Shown: piece after piece, positions 9,046 to 17,124 of the stretch | Layout of the letters: every line of letters starts with the position of its first letter | Numbering within the stretch: position 1 is the first letter of the stretch | NCBI GenBank assembly: GCA_937958345.1 | Contig: CALGNW010000005.1 | Coordinates: forward strand, 1-43,607 | From: an uncultured Neomegalonema sp. | Lineage (GTDB): Bacteria; Pseudomonadota; Alphaproteobacteria; Rhodobacterales; Rhodobacteraceae | Direction of reading: 5' to 3' | Length of the DNA stretch: 43,607 bases | Position numbers and translations under genes: made by a program | Notes under the pieces: generated by a model | The model's database searches: none | What the model saw: only the letters and a program-made list of their open reading frames with translations | Told to the model about the DNA's origin: nothing

Positions 9046-10014
9046 TTAGAGCCAGCCTTTTTCTTTGTAGTACTTGACCGCACCCGGATGCAGCGGCGCG
9101 GACAGATTGTTCGTGATCATATCCTCTTCCTTCAAATTCGCGAAGGCAGGGTGCATCTTTTTAAAGCGACGAAAGTTCTCGAAAACAGCTTTGACCATTT
9201 CGTAGACAACCTCGTCCGAGGTGTCTGTCGATGCGACAAAGGTCGCGCCGACGCCGAAGGTTTCCGTGTCCTCGTCTGATCCGCGATACATCCCGCCGGG
9301 AATGCTGGTCATCGCGTAGAAGTCGTTATCTTCAGCGAGTTTCTTAGCCGCGTCATTGTTAGCGCTGATAAGTTTTGACTCGCACGAAGTCGTCGCTTCT
9401 TTGATCGTGCCCGCCGGGTGGCCAACGGTAAAGACGATTGCATCGACCTTGTCATCGCAAAGTGCTGCGGCCTGTTCGGCGGACTTAAGTTCAGATGCGA
9501 GTGCGAAGTCACTCATCTCCCATCCCATTTCCTTCATATAAACTTCAAAGGTCGCCCGGGCGCCCGAACCGGGATTCCCGACATTGACACGCTTGCCTTT
9601 GAGGTCATCGATACTGTCGATGCCGGAGTCGGCGCGCGCAACGACAGTCATCGGTTCCGGGTGAACGGAAAAGACGGCCCGAAGATCTTCGTATGCACCC
9701 TCGGGAAACTTGTCAGGCGCGGTTCCGTTATAGGCGTGATACTGCCAATCCGACTGCGCAACCCCCATGTTAATGTCGCCATTGCGGATGCCGTTGATAT
9801 TTGCGACCGAACCACCGGTTGTGTGGGTACACTTGATGTCGTGATCTTTCGTGCCCTTGTTCACAAGTCTGCAGATCGCACCACCGACCTGGTAATACAC
9901 ACCTGTTTGTCCGCCGGTTCCAATCGTGACAAACGTTTCGGCTGACGCCACCGTCACTCCGGCTCCGATCAGAATTGCCGAAACGCACGAAGCACTGACC
10001 AATCTTTTAAGCAT
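9046..10014 (-). CDS. TAXI-family TRAP solute-binding protein
   Basis: A 322-residue periplasmic binding protein with a Sec signal peptide (about 1-25, ending VASA). The mature N-terminus carries the TAXI hallmark FVTIGTGGQTGVYYQVGGAICRLVNKG, followed by GSVANINGIRNGDINMGVAQSDWQYHAYNG and GKRVNVGNPGSGARATFEVYM, all standard for the family. It delivers substrate to the fused permease immediately downstream. The family binds glutamate, glutamine or other acids, and the substrate is not assignable here. A good Shine-Dalgarno (AGGGAGA) precedes the ATG. It is the first gene of the operon and has its own promoter-like region upstream. Confidence 0.95.
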   Translation of the reverse strand: MLKRLVSASCVSAILIGAGVTVASAETFVTIGTGGQTGVYYQVGGAICRLVNKGTKDHDIKCTHTTGGSVANINGIRNGDINMGVAQSDWQYHAYNGTAPDKFPEGAYEDLRAVFSVHPEPMTVVARADSGIDSIDDLKGKRVNVGNPGSGARATFEVYMKEMGWEMSDFALASELKSAEQAAALCDDKVDAIVFTVGHPAGTIKEATTSCESKLISANNDAAKKLAEDNDFYAMTSIPGGMYRGSDEDTETFGVGATFVASTDTSDEVVYEMVKAVFENFRRFKKMHPAFANLKEEDMITNNLSAPLHPGAVKYYKEKGWL

Positions 10015-10043
10015 ACCGTTCTCCCTGAGATTGTTGTTCAGGA

Positions 10044-10072
10044 ATTAAGAAACGATTTTCTGTTGTGGTCAA
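10044..10072 (-). promoter_or_regulatory. Candidate sigma70 promoter of the TRAP operon
   Basis: On the minus strand TTGACC (10067-10072) and CTTAAT (10044-10049) are separated by exactly 17 nt, about 30 nt before the binding-protein start codon. The -35 matches 5 of 6 consensus bases and the -10 matches 4 of 6. This is a pattern match only. Confidence 0.4.
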
Positions 10073-10094
10073 CCGGCCCCGTTGAATCTAAAAC

Positions 10095-10104
10095 TACCTA
10101 GGTA
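10095..10104. promoter_or_regulatory. 10-bp palindrome TACCTAGGTA, candidate activator site
   Basis: A perfect 10-bp palindrome about 23 bp upstream of the candidate -35 box of the TRAP operon. TACC/GGTA halves resemble sites of NarL/FixJ-family regulators (NarL heptamers are TACYYMT-like). The operon encodes such a regulator, so autoregulated activation is possible but unproven. Confidence 0.35.
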
Positions 10105-10175
10105 ATCTGGGAATGTGGATTAGGGACGGTGGATCAATCTACGCTCCGTCTGTCGCGATTCACCGTCGAAAGACG

Positions 10176-10239
10176 TCGCGCGGCTTCCCCTTGGCTTTTC
10201 AAAGCCCGACCAAGTCCCAGGGGATGCCGCGCGATTTTT
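10176..10239 (+). terminator. Strong hairpin plus T-run pointing right, with no gene upstream on + strand
   Basis: Arms 10176-10191 and 10219-10234 pair at 15 of 16 positions, and the right arm is followed by TTTTT. The interior (10192-10218) can form a second small stem (GGCTT/AAGCC). Immediately before it, 10164-10175 can fold as a 4-bp stem with a GAAA tetraloop. This is the form of a rightward intrinsic terminator, but no plus-strand gene precedes it. It may end a small RNA starting near 10110 or stop antisense transcription. In the minus direction no T run follows. Confidence 0.5.
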
Positions 10240-10294
10240 CTGTTATTTGATCGTCCTGTTTTGATGGCCCGGTTTCCGGCGGCGGGCGGTTTAT

Positions 10295-11920
10295 TTATAT
10301 CCGGCCATCATACGCCCGCCGACCTACCACTGCGGAAATCAATGTGAACGTGTCACGCTCGAATGCTGCAGTGATGGCAGCGTTTAGGCCGTTGCGGTCG
10401 GTGCAGACTGCGCCGTAACCGCCCATTGCCTCGGCCACCTTTGCAAAGTCGGTTCCCGGAAAATCTACACCCAGATTTGCCATCTGACTGTTGCGTTGCT
10501 TTAGTTCAATCAGGCCCAACTGTTCATCGATGAACGTGACAATCGGGATTCCCAGTTTCAAATCGCGGGCGGTGGCCAATTCGCCAAGGAACATCTCGAC
10601 ACCGGCATCGCCGACAAACGCGATGACCGGACGCTCCGGTTCCGCTAGTTTCCTTCCGATGGCCAGCGGCACTGCGCAACCCATCGTGCAAAGCGCCGTC
10701 GACTGTAAAGTCCCATGCGGCACATCCGCCTGCCAAACCTGAGACATCACAATCCGATGCGCGCCGCTGTCCACAGTCGCAATCGTACCGGCGGGACAGG
10801 CCTTGCGCGCCTCATCCACGATTCCCGCCGGTCCCCACGCCTCGTCGGATTTGAACGCAGTGTGCAGCGCCGCTTTCGCCGCCGCGATCTCGCCATCAGG
10901 CCAATGCACCTGCGGAGCAGGACTGGCGGCAAGCGAGCCGAGTGTCCCGGCGACCGACCCGACAATATTAAGCGCGGACTGGTGCATATAATGCGTGTTG
11001 CCCTCGGCGGTGATATCAATAACACGATGGTCGGGCGTCACCACGTCGCGCCAACCGATGCGCATTTCGATCGGGTCATATCCGGCAAGGATAATGCAAT
11101 CAGAGGCCGCGATCAGGGGCAGCAGAATGCCGTCGGCAATGGGAGACAGCCCTGCCCCGCCGAGCGACAGATCATGGTTTTCAGGCAAGATGCCCTTGGC
11201 CTTGTAGGTTGTGATCAGCGGGATAGAGCGGCTGACGCAGAACTCCGCAACCGCTGCCGCATCCTCCGCTCCGATGGCATCGACACCGGCAATCATAATC
11301 GGTCGTGCAGCGCCGGTCACCCAGTCATCCGCGCGCTTTAAGACCGGGGGCGCGGGAACCATCGCACTCTCGGGTTGATGGCGCGGCATCATCCATTCTG
11401 CGGAAACCTCGCGCTGCACATCAATGGGGACATCCAACACAACCGGCCCGGGCCTGCCCGACGTGGCGATTTTCAGCGCCTTGTCGATCAGAATGCCCGC
11501 TGTGCCTGGCTCAACCCGAAAGACGGCTTTTGTGATCGGTTTCAGAAACGCGACGTGATCGAACACCTGATGGGTATACGTGTGCGCCTCGACCGCCGGA
11601 ACGCAGCCCGTCAGCACGATCATCGGCACGCGGTCCTGCCACGCATTGGCGATGGCATTGGCCGCATTGGCAATGCCGGGTCCGATGGTCGCGAACAAAA
11701 CACCCGGCGCACCATTGGCGTGATACGTGCCCTCGGCCATGAACCCGCCGGAGTTTTCATGCTTGACCAGATTCACCGACAACCCGGCATGGCCCAGCGC
11801 ATCCATCAACGAAAGAACTTCACCGCCGGGGATACCGAAGGCATGCCTGCATCCTGCCCCGAACAACCGCCTTGCGATCACTTCCGAAGCTGAGAGGGCG
11901 GGGTTATCCTCGTTCATCAT
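10295..11920 (-). CDS. ThDP-dependent enzyme of the acetolactate-synthase large-subunit type
   Basis: A 541-residue enzyme with the three ThDP-fold domains. The N-terminal Pyr domain has AFGIPGGEV and the catalytic-type glutamate in LVKHENSGGFMAEG. The central domain follows, and the C-terminal PP domain has STALCTMGCAVPLAIG and VGDAGVEMFLGELATARDL. The metal-binding GDG-x(25-27)-N motif is altered: GDA instead of GDG, and the expected Asn near VTFIDEQ is Asp. The enzyme may therefore act on something other than pyruvate. Relatives include acetolactate synthase, glyoxylate carboligase and sulfoacetaldehyde acetyltransferase. The start is the ATG at 11920, chosen by similarity of the N-terminus; an ATG at 12001 is possible. 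It is divergent from the LacI-type regulator, sharing a 180-bp control region. Confidence 0.85.
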   Translation of the reverse strand: MMNEDNPALSASEVIARRLFGAGCRHAFGIPGGEVLSLMDALGHAGLSVNLVKHENSGGFMAEGTYHANGAPGVLFATIGPGIANAANAIANAWQDRVPMIVLTGCVPAVEAHTYTHQVFDHVAFLKPITKAVFRVEPGTAGILIDKALKIATSGRPGPVVLDVPIDVQREVSAEWMMPRHQPESAMVPAPPVLKRADDWVTGAARPIMIAGVDAIGAEDAAAVAEFCVSRSIPLITTYKAKGILPENHDLSLGGAGLSPIADGILLPLIAASDCIILAGYDPIEMRIGWRDVVTPDHRVIDITAEGNTHYMHQSALNIVGSVAGTLGSLAASPAPQVHWPDGEIAAAKAALHTAFKSDEAWGPAGIVDEARKACPAGTIATVDSGAHRIVMSQVWQADVPHGTLQSTALCTMGCAVPLAIGRKLAEPERPVIAFVGDAGVEMFLGELATARDLKLGIPIVTFIDEQLGLIELKQRNSQMANLGVDFPGTDFAKVAEAMGGYGAVCTDRNGLNAAITAAFERDTFTLISAVVGRRAYDGRI

Positions 11921-12141
11921 AGGGGCACTTCTTTCCATCGCAGCGCAGCGCCGGGCCGGCTTTTTTTCAATCAAATCATCCAATACCGAAATTGACCGCA
12001 TTGCATAGCACCTGTCTTACGCCTCCGCTTTTTGTGAGCGCGCCGAAGCAGTCCAACCGCGCAAAGCGGCGCGCCATCCATCACGCTCAGACAGCCCCCG
12101 ATACCGGCGCTCGACGGATGGGTACAGTGTAAGGTTGATTA

Positions 12142-12155
12142 CGAAAGCGCTTTCG
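12142..12155. promoter_or_regulatory. LacI-type operator (14-bp perfect palindrome)
   Basis: CGAAAGCGCTTTCG is a perfect palindrome with the central CG expected for LacI/GalR-family operators. It starts 1 nt after a TTGATT -35-like hexamer (12135-12140), and a weak -10-like ATTAGC/TTAGCG lies at about 12157-12163. The operator thus sits inside the core promoter, as needed for repression. It lies 28 bp before the lacI-type gene, implying autoregulation and control of the sugar operon, and it could also affect the divergent ThDP enzyme. Confidence 0.75.
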
Positions 12156-12182
12156 GATTAGCGTTCCGGCAGAGGGAAGAGA

Positions 12183-13250
12183 ATGCAGCGGACGAATCTC
12201 AAGATGCTTGCCGAACACCTGAGCCTGACTCAGGGCACGGTTTCGCGCGCCCTTAACGAATATCCCGACATCAGCAAATCAACGCGAAAGCGGGTTCGCG
12301 AAGCCGCAAACGCCATGGGTTACGCGCCAAACCCAACCGCAAGACGGCTCGCAACAGGCGTGGCCGAAGTTGTCGCCTATGTCTTGCCGGAGCGGCACAG
12401 CGGCATGTCAGAATCCTTCATCGCGCCGCTGTTGCAGGGCATCGGAGAATCGCTGTCCGAGCGCGGGTGGGACTTGCTGGTAACGCAGGCGCGAAACACC
12501 GAAGACGAGATTGCGGCCCTGAGGCGGCTAACCACATCGCGGCAGATAAGCGGAGTCGTCCTTTCAAGGCCGCATAAGAAAGACCCGCGCATCGACTTTC
12601 TGCGCACGACAAACTTTCCGTTCGTGGTCCATGGCCGTTCAGACGACTGCGATGATTACGCTTGGTATGACGTCGACAACAAGGCCGCTTTTACCGACGC
12701 GGTTGAAAGGCTCATCAAGCTGCGGCACAGGCGCATCGGGCTGATCGGCGGGCCGCTGCATTTCAGCTTTGCGCAAATGCGGGCCGAAGGATACGCGGAC
12801 GCCTTGGCACAGCACGGGATCGCCTTTGATTCGGCGCTGGTAAAAACTGCCGCACTCAGTGAAGAGGCTGGCGAGTCGGCTGCCGGTGAATTGCTCGACC
12901 GGAAACATCCCCCGACCGCATTGCTGTGTACGACCGATACACAGGCCCTCGGCGCGTTAACCGCACTTCGCCGCCGCGACCTTATCCCGGGCGAAGATGT
13001 TTCGCTGATCGGCTACGACGGCCTCGCAATAGGCCGCCATACCAATCCCCCGCTCACCACAATGGCACAGCCGCAGGCGGATTCAGGTCGGCGATTGGGA
13101 GAGATGTTGCTCGCCATTATCGACGGCGGAACACCAACCGATTTTCAGGAATTGCACAGCGCAGATTTCCTGAACCGAAAAACCCTCGGCCCCGCGCCGG
13201 AGGGGAAACGAAAGACAACCAACAAAGATACGGAAAAGGGAGAAGACTAA
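12183..13250 (+). CDS. LacI-family transcriptional regulator
   Basis: A 355-residue repressor: N-terminal LacI helix-turn-helix (NLKMLAEHLSLTQGTVSRALN, then the hinge region ANPMGYAPNPTARRLATG-like), followed by a periplasmic-binding-like effector domain (about 60-335) with LIGYDGLAIGRHTNPPLTTMAQP near the C-terminus. AGAGGGAAGAG gives a strong ribosome binding site. It is the first gene of the sugar operon: its TAA overlaps the ATG of the binding-protein gene by one base. The palindrome at 12142-12155 is the likely operator. The effector is probably the imported sugar or its hydrolysis product. Confidence 0.95.
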   Translation: MQRTNLKMLAEHLSLTQGTVSRALNEYPDISKSTRKRVREAANAMGYAPNPTARRLATGVAEVVAYVLPERHSGMSESFIAPLLQGIGESLSERGWDLLVTQARNTEDEIAALRRLTTSRQISGVVLSRPHKKDPRIDFLRTTNFPFVVHGRSDDCDDYAWYDVDNKAAFTDAVERLIKLRHRRIGLIGGPLHFSFAQMRAEGYADALAQHGIAFDSALVKTAALSEEAGESAAGELLDRKHPPTALLCTTDTQALGALTALRRRDLIPGEDVSLIGYDGLAIGRHTNPPLTTMAQPQADSGRRLGEMLLAIIDGGTPTDFQELHSADFLNRKTLGPAPEGKRKTTNKDTEKGED

Positions 13251-14590
13251 TGAACCAGTTCACAAAATTCGCCGCAGGAGTGCTGTTGTCCAGCACCATG
13301 CTTTCGCCCGCATGGGCCGATGAGATCACCTTCTGGACGATGGAAGAACAACCCGACCGCATGGAGCGCCAGCAGCAGATCGCTGATGCCTTTAAGAAAG
13401 AGACGGGCCACACGGTCAAAGTTGTGCCGGTCACGGAAAAAGACATCGCAACCCGCGCAACGGCTGCATTTGCCGCAGGCGACCTGCCGGATGTTCTGAA
13501 CCACACCGTCCAGCACCTGTTGCCCTTCGCCGAAGCCGGCATTCTTGATCCGGGCGCGGCGACGGACGTCGTCGAAAGCCTCGGCGCGGACACCTTTGCT
13601 GCCGGTCCGTTGAACATGGCGAAATCCAACGGCGAAATCGTCTCGGTCCCGACCGATGGCTGGACGCAGCTTGTCGTCTATCGCAAAGACCTGTTCGAAG
13701 AGGCCGGTCTCGCCGCGCCCACGACGTTCTCCGACATCACGACGGCAATCAGCGCGCTGCATAATCCGCCATCGCGCTACGGCTTTGTGACCGCAACGAA
13801 GATCGACGAAACCTATATGATGCAGCTGATCGAGCACATCTCGCTCGCCGCAGGGTATTCGCCGGTCAACGACGACGGCTCGGTCAACGAGGACACAGCG
13901 GCGCTGAAAGAAGTCCTGAAATTCTACAAGGCGATTGCCGATGCTTCGCCGGAGGGCGACCTGTACTGGAAGCAATCGCGCGAGCTTTATCTGGCGGGTA
14001 AGGCTGCAATGATTATCTGGTCGCCATCCCTGCTCGACGAGCTGGGCGGCCTGCGCGATTCCGCGCCAGTCACCATCGACGACGATCCAACGTCCAAAGA
14101 GCTGGCGGGCAACACAGGCTTCGTCACTGTATTCTCGGGTTGGGGTCCGAATGACGGCGCGGCCTATGCCGACGTTCGCTATCTCGGGATCACCGCCGAT
14201 GCGAACAGCGAAGTTGCCGGCGAGTTTGTCGAGTTCGTCCTGTCCGAAGGATACAGTGACTGGCTCGGAATGGCCCCCGAAGGCAAGTTTCCGGTGCGCC
14301 GTGGCGACAAGGCCGGCGACACCTCTTACGAGGCTATGTGGTCCGGTCTCGACGTCGGCGTCGACCGCAAGGCTCCGCTGGGTGACATCTACGAAAAGGC
14401 CGTCATAGACGACATCGTAGCCGGACTGTCTGTCGCCGACCGCTGGGGTGCATCCTCGGGGCAACTCGCAACTGCATCCAAGATGGTCAACGCGCGCGTG
14501 ATGTCGCAGGTCATCCGCAAATATATTGACGGCGAAGTGTCGCTCGATGACGCGGCGGAAGAGATCATCGCCAAGCACAAAGCACTTTAA
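13250..14590 (+). CDS. Sugar ABC transporter substrate-binding protein
   Basis: A 446-residue family-1 extracellular solute-binding protein with a signal peptide (1-23, cleavage AWA/DE) and a mature N-terminus DEITFWTMEEQPDRMERQQQ typical of carbohydrate receptors. Internal landmarks are AAFAAGDLPDVLNH and PTDGWTQLVVYRKDLFEEAGL (hinge/lobe motif in MalE-like proteins). The start codon overlaps the regulator stop as TAATG, so it must be translationally coupled. It belongs with the two permeases and ATPase downstream. The substrate is not certain; the GH63 enzyme in the operon suggests a glycosylated compatible solute or an alpha-glucoside. Confidence 0.93.
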   Translation: MNQFTKFAAGVLLSSTMLSPAWADEITFWTMEEQPDRMERQQQIADAFKKETGHTVKVVPVTEKDIATRATAAFAAGDLPDVLNHTVQHLLPFAEAGILDPGAATDVVESLGADTFAAGPLNMAKSNGEIVSVPTDGWTQLVVYRKDLFEEAGLAAPTTFSDITTAISALHNPPSRYGFVTATKIDETYMMQLIEHISLAAGYSPVNDDGSVNEDTAALKEVLKFYKAIADASPEGDLYWKQSRELYLAGKAAMIIWSPSLLDELGGLRDSAPVTIDDDPTSKELAGNTGFVTVFSGWGPNDGAAYADVRYLGITADANSEVAGEFVEFVLSEGYSDWLGMAPEGKFPVRRGDKAGDTSYEAMWSGLDVGVDRKAPLGDIYEKAVIDDIVAGLSVADRWGASSGQLATASKMVNARVMSQVIRKYIDGEVSLDDAAEEIIAKHKAL

Positions 14591-14601
14591 GGCCCGATGA
14601 A

Positions 14602-15894
14602 ATGATCGAGGCAGAAGCACCCAAGCCGCCAAAAGAAGCGGGAGCATTGGCGAAGCGTGAAACGCGCCTCGCTTATGCGATGCTTCTGCCTACCTTCCTG
14701 ATCGTCCTCGGTATCGTTCTCGGGCCGTTGCTCGCGAACTTCTGGATCAGTTTCAAGCCGGTTGAATTGGCCGACCTGCGTGCCGCTGCTCCTGTCGTCA
14801 ATGAACAACTTCGTCCGCGCCCCAGCACGGCGGGCGAAGCAGTCATCCTTCGCTATCGCCTCAGGAATTCTTCTCAGAAAGATCCAATAACAGGCGTCAC
14901 TCTTAAAGATGAACTTCCCGTGGGAATATCCGTCACGGTGAATGACGAGCGGTGCTCGCTCGTCGGCCGGACGCTGGATTGCGACTTTGGCAGGCTGGAC
15001 GCGAAAGAGCGGCTGGAACTGAAATTTCCCACCATCGTTTCCCAAGCTTACCTCGACAGCGGAATACGCGCCCGCGACACAAAGCCAATTCTCACTGGCG
15101 GCGGGCGCAACGTTCTGACGTCATTTGATTTCACGCTGGATAATTTCCGTAAAATATTTGCATCGGACGAGTTCTGGACGATCCTGAAAGTCTCGCTCTA
15201 CTACACAATTTTCGGCACAATCGGCGCGTTGGTTCTGGGTCTCTTCGCGGCACAGTTGCTGAACACTGCATTTGCGGGCCGCAATATCCTGCGCGGCCTG
15301 TTCCTCTTTCCCTATGTCGCACCTGTCATCGCTGTTGCGTTTGCATGGGTTCTGCTGCTGGACGCCGGACCCGGCGGGACGCTCAATGCAATTTTCCAAC
15401 GGATGGGAATGACGGAAGGGCCGATCAACTTTCTCGGCCAAAAATCGATACCATTCACAATATTCGGCATGTCATTCGAGTTTCCGCTGGCGCTGACGAC
15501 GGTGATCGCTTTTGAGGCATGGCGTTATTTTCCCTTGTCGTTTCTTTTCATTCTGGCCCGCATGCAATCCATCTCGTCCGAGATGTACGAGGCAGCCGAG
15601 ATGGACGGCGCGACACCATTGCAGCAATTTTGGTCAATCTCCCTGCCGCAACTGGTTGGTATTCTCGCGGTCCTGTTCCTGCTGCGCTTCATTTGGACCT
15701 TCAACAAGTTTGACGACATCTTCCTGCTGACCGGCGGCGCCGCCGGAACCCGGACATTGACCGTCGATGTCTATGAACAGGCATTCGCGGTATCGAATCT
15801 GGGGGCCGGGGCAGCAGTTGCGGTTGTCGTCTTCGCCGTCTTGCTCTTCTTCGCGCTGATCTTCTTCAAATTCTCACCACAGGATGATCGATAA
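14602..15894 (+). CDS. ABC transporter permease (MalF type) with inserted periplasmic domain
   Basis: A 430-residue permease. TM1 is at about 24-50. An extracytoplasmic segment of about 105 residues follows (about 58-162), containing RYRLRNSSQKDPITGVTLKDELPVGISVTV and a Cys pair (ERCSLVGRTLDCDF). This reads like a DUF11-type beta-sandwich with the pattern of prokaryotic LRNxG...V.ltDtLP.G. The remaining helices are MalF-like, with the EAA loop YEAAEMDGATPLQQFWSISLPQL at about 331-353 that docks on the ATPase. Ordinary sugar permeases of this class are about 290-320 residues. It is 11 nt after the binding-protein gene and directly abuts the second permease. Confidence 0.92.
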   Translation: MIEAEAPKPPKEAGALAKRETRLAYAMLLPTFLIVLGIVLGPLLANFWISFKPVELADLRAAAPVVNEQLRPRPSTAGEAVILRYRLRNSSQKDPITGVTLKDELPVGISVTVNDERCSLVGRTLDCDFGRLDAKERLELKFPTIVSQAYLDSGIRARDTKPILTGGGRNVLTSFDFTLDNFRKIFASDEFWTILKVSLYYTIFGTIGALVLGLFAAQLLNTAFAGRNILRGLFLFPYVAPVIAVAFAWVLLLDAGPGGTLNAIFQRMGMTEGPINFLGQKSIPFTIFGMSFEFPLALTTVIAFEAWRYFPLSFLFILARMQSISSEMYEAAEMDGATPLQQFWSISLPQLVGILAVLFLLRFIWTFNKFDDIFLLTGGAAGTRTLTVDVYEQAFAVSNLGAGAAVAVVVFAVLLFFALIFFKFSPQDDR

Positions 15895-17124
15895 ATGCGG
15901 GGCGGTTTGATCTTTGTCAGCACACTCACCGTCGGCGCACTTTGGGGTGCGGTCTGGATGATCGTTGTCGGACTGCTGCTCATGCTGATCTCCGGCGCCG
16001 TTGCTGCGCCTCCGGTCGGTCTGGCGGCACTGACCGGTGTGATCGGCGCTATCGCCTATCTGCTAACTCAGAGGCAACAGCGCACCCGTAAGACCCTTGT
16101 GATATACGGCGCAGGAATTGCGGTTGTCTTGCTGGCGCTCACGCGGTTTGCGCCGTTCGGTCTGTCGTTTGAAACTGCTCCGATGTATCAAGCCGCTGCG
16201 CTATGCGCATTTGCCCTGCTTGTTATCGTCTCGGTCCATCGCTGCCTTGATGGCTACGCGCCGGAGCGGATCGGGCGGTACGCCTTTGAAGTCCTGTTGC
16301 TCCGCCTTCTGAAGGGCATAGGCTTTGTTGTCTTTTCGATTGTTGTCGTCCTGCCCTTCTACGTGATGGTGATGACCAGCTTGAAAAGCCAGCAGTCGCT
16401 CATGGCAAACCCGCTGGATTTCTCCATCGACATCGGTCAGGGCGCGAGCAGTCTTTTCCGATCTTACCGCGAGTTATTTACCGAGTTCCATTTCGGTTCA
16501 TTCCTGCTCAATTCGGCGATTGTCTCGGTTGTGACAGTGATCGTGACGCTCGCCTTTGCAATCCCCGGTGCATACGCCGTGGCAAGACTGAAATTTCCGG
16601 GGCAGGCATTTTTGTCCCGCTCGATCCTGCTGATCTACATGGTTCCCGCTATCGTGCTGGTGATCCCGCTCTATGCCGTTTTCTCACAGATGGGCCTGCG
16701 TAATTCGCTAACCGGCCTGATGATCGTCTATCCGGCCACCACGATCCCCGTCGCGCTCTATATGCTGCAAGGCTATTTTCGCGGCTTACCCGCCGAACTG
16801 GAGGATGCAGGACTGATGGACGGGCTCACGCGCATTGGCGTGATCTGGAAAGTCACTCTGCCGCTGGCACTGCCCGCACTGGCCTCCGTCTCGCTGTATG
16901 TCTTTATGATCGCATGGAACGAGTTCCTGTTCGCGTTCATGTTTCTGGACGATCTGGATATATTCACCCTGTCGCGCGGCGTGGTATCTCTTAATTCGTC
17001 CGAAGTGCCACGCCAGCATTTGATGGCGGGCGCAGTCGTCGCAACTGTTCCTGTGCTGGCACTTTTCCTCTGGTTCGAACGGTTCTTGGTCGGCGGGCTG
17101 ACCGCAGGGAGTGTCAAGGGATGA
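15895..17124 (+). CDS. ABC transporter permease (MalG type) with extra N-terminal membrane region
   Basis: A 409-residue permease. The last 270 residues are a normal MalG-type domain beginning near LLKGIGFVVFSIVVVLPFYVMVMTSLK, with the EAA loop ELEDAGLMDGLTRIGVIWKVTLPLALPAL. The first 140 residues are an added hydrophobic block with about four predicted helices (GALWGAVWMIVVGLLLMLISG, VGLAALTGVIGAIAYLL, TLVIYGAGIAVVLLAL, AAALCAFALLVIVSV) that I do not recognise from the standard family. The start codon follows the upstream stop with no gap. The stop overlaps the next ATG (ATGA). Confidence 0.92.
   Translation: MRGGLIFVSTLTVGALWGAVWMIVVGLLLMLISGAVAAPPVGLAALTGVIGAIAYLLTQRQQRTRKTLVIYGAGIAVVLLALTRFAPFGLSFETAPMYQAAALCAFALLVIVSVHRCLDGYAPERIGRYAFEVLLLRLLKGIGFVVFSIVVVLPFYVMVMTSLKSQQSLMANPLDFSIDIGQGASSLFRSYRELFTEFHFGSFLLNSAIVSVVTVIVTLAFAIPGAYAVARLKFPGQAFLSRSILLIYMVPAIVLVIPLYAVFSQMGLRNSLTGLMIVYPATTIPVALYMLQGYFRGLPAELEDAGLMDGLTRIGVIWKVTLPLALPALASVSLYVFMIAWNEFLFAFMFLDDLDIFTLSRGVVSLNSSEVPRQHLMAGAVVATVPVLALFLWFERFLVGGLTAGSVKG

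Noticed and set aside
13247..14647. 466-codon open frame on - strand opposite the sugar-binding protein gene
   Set aside because: Antisense shadow of a strongly supported signal-peptide bearing binding protein; no motifs.
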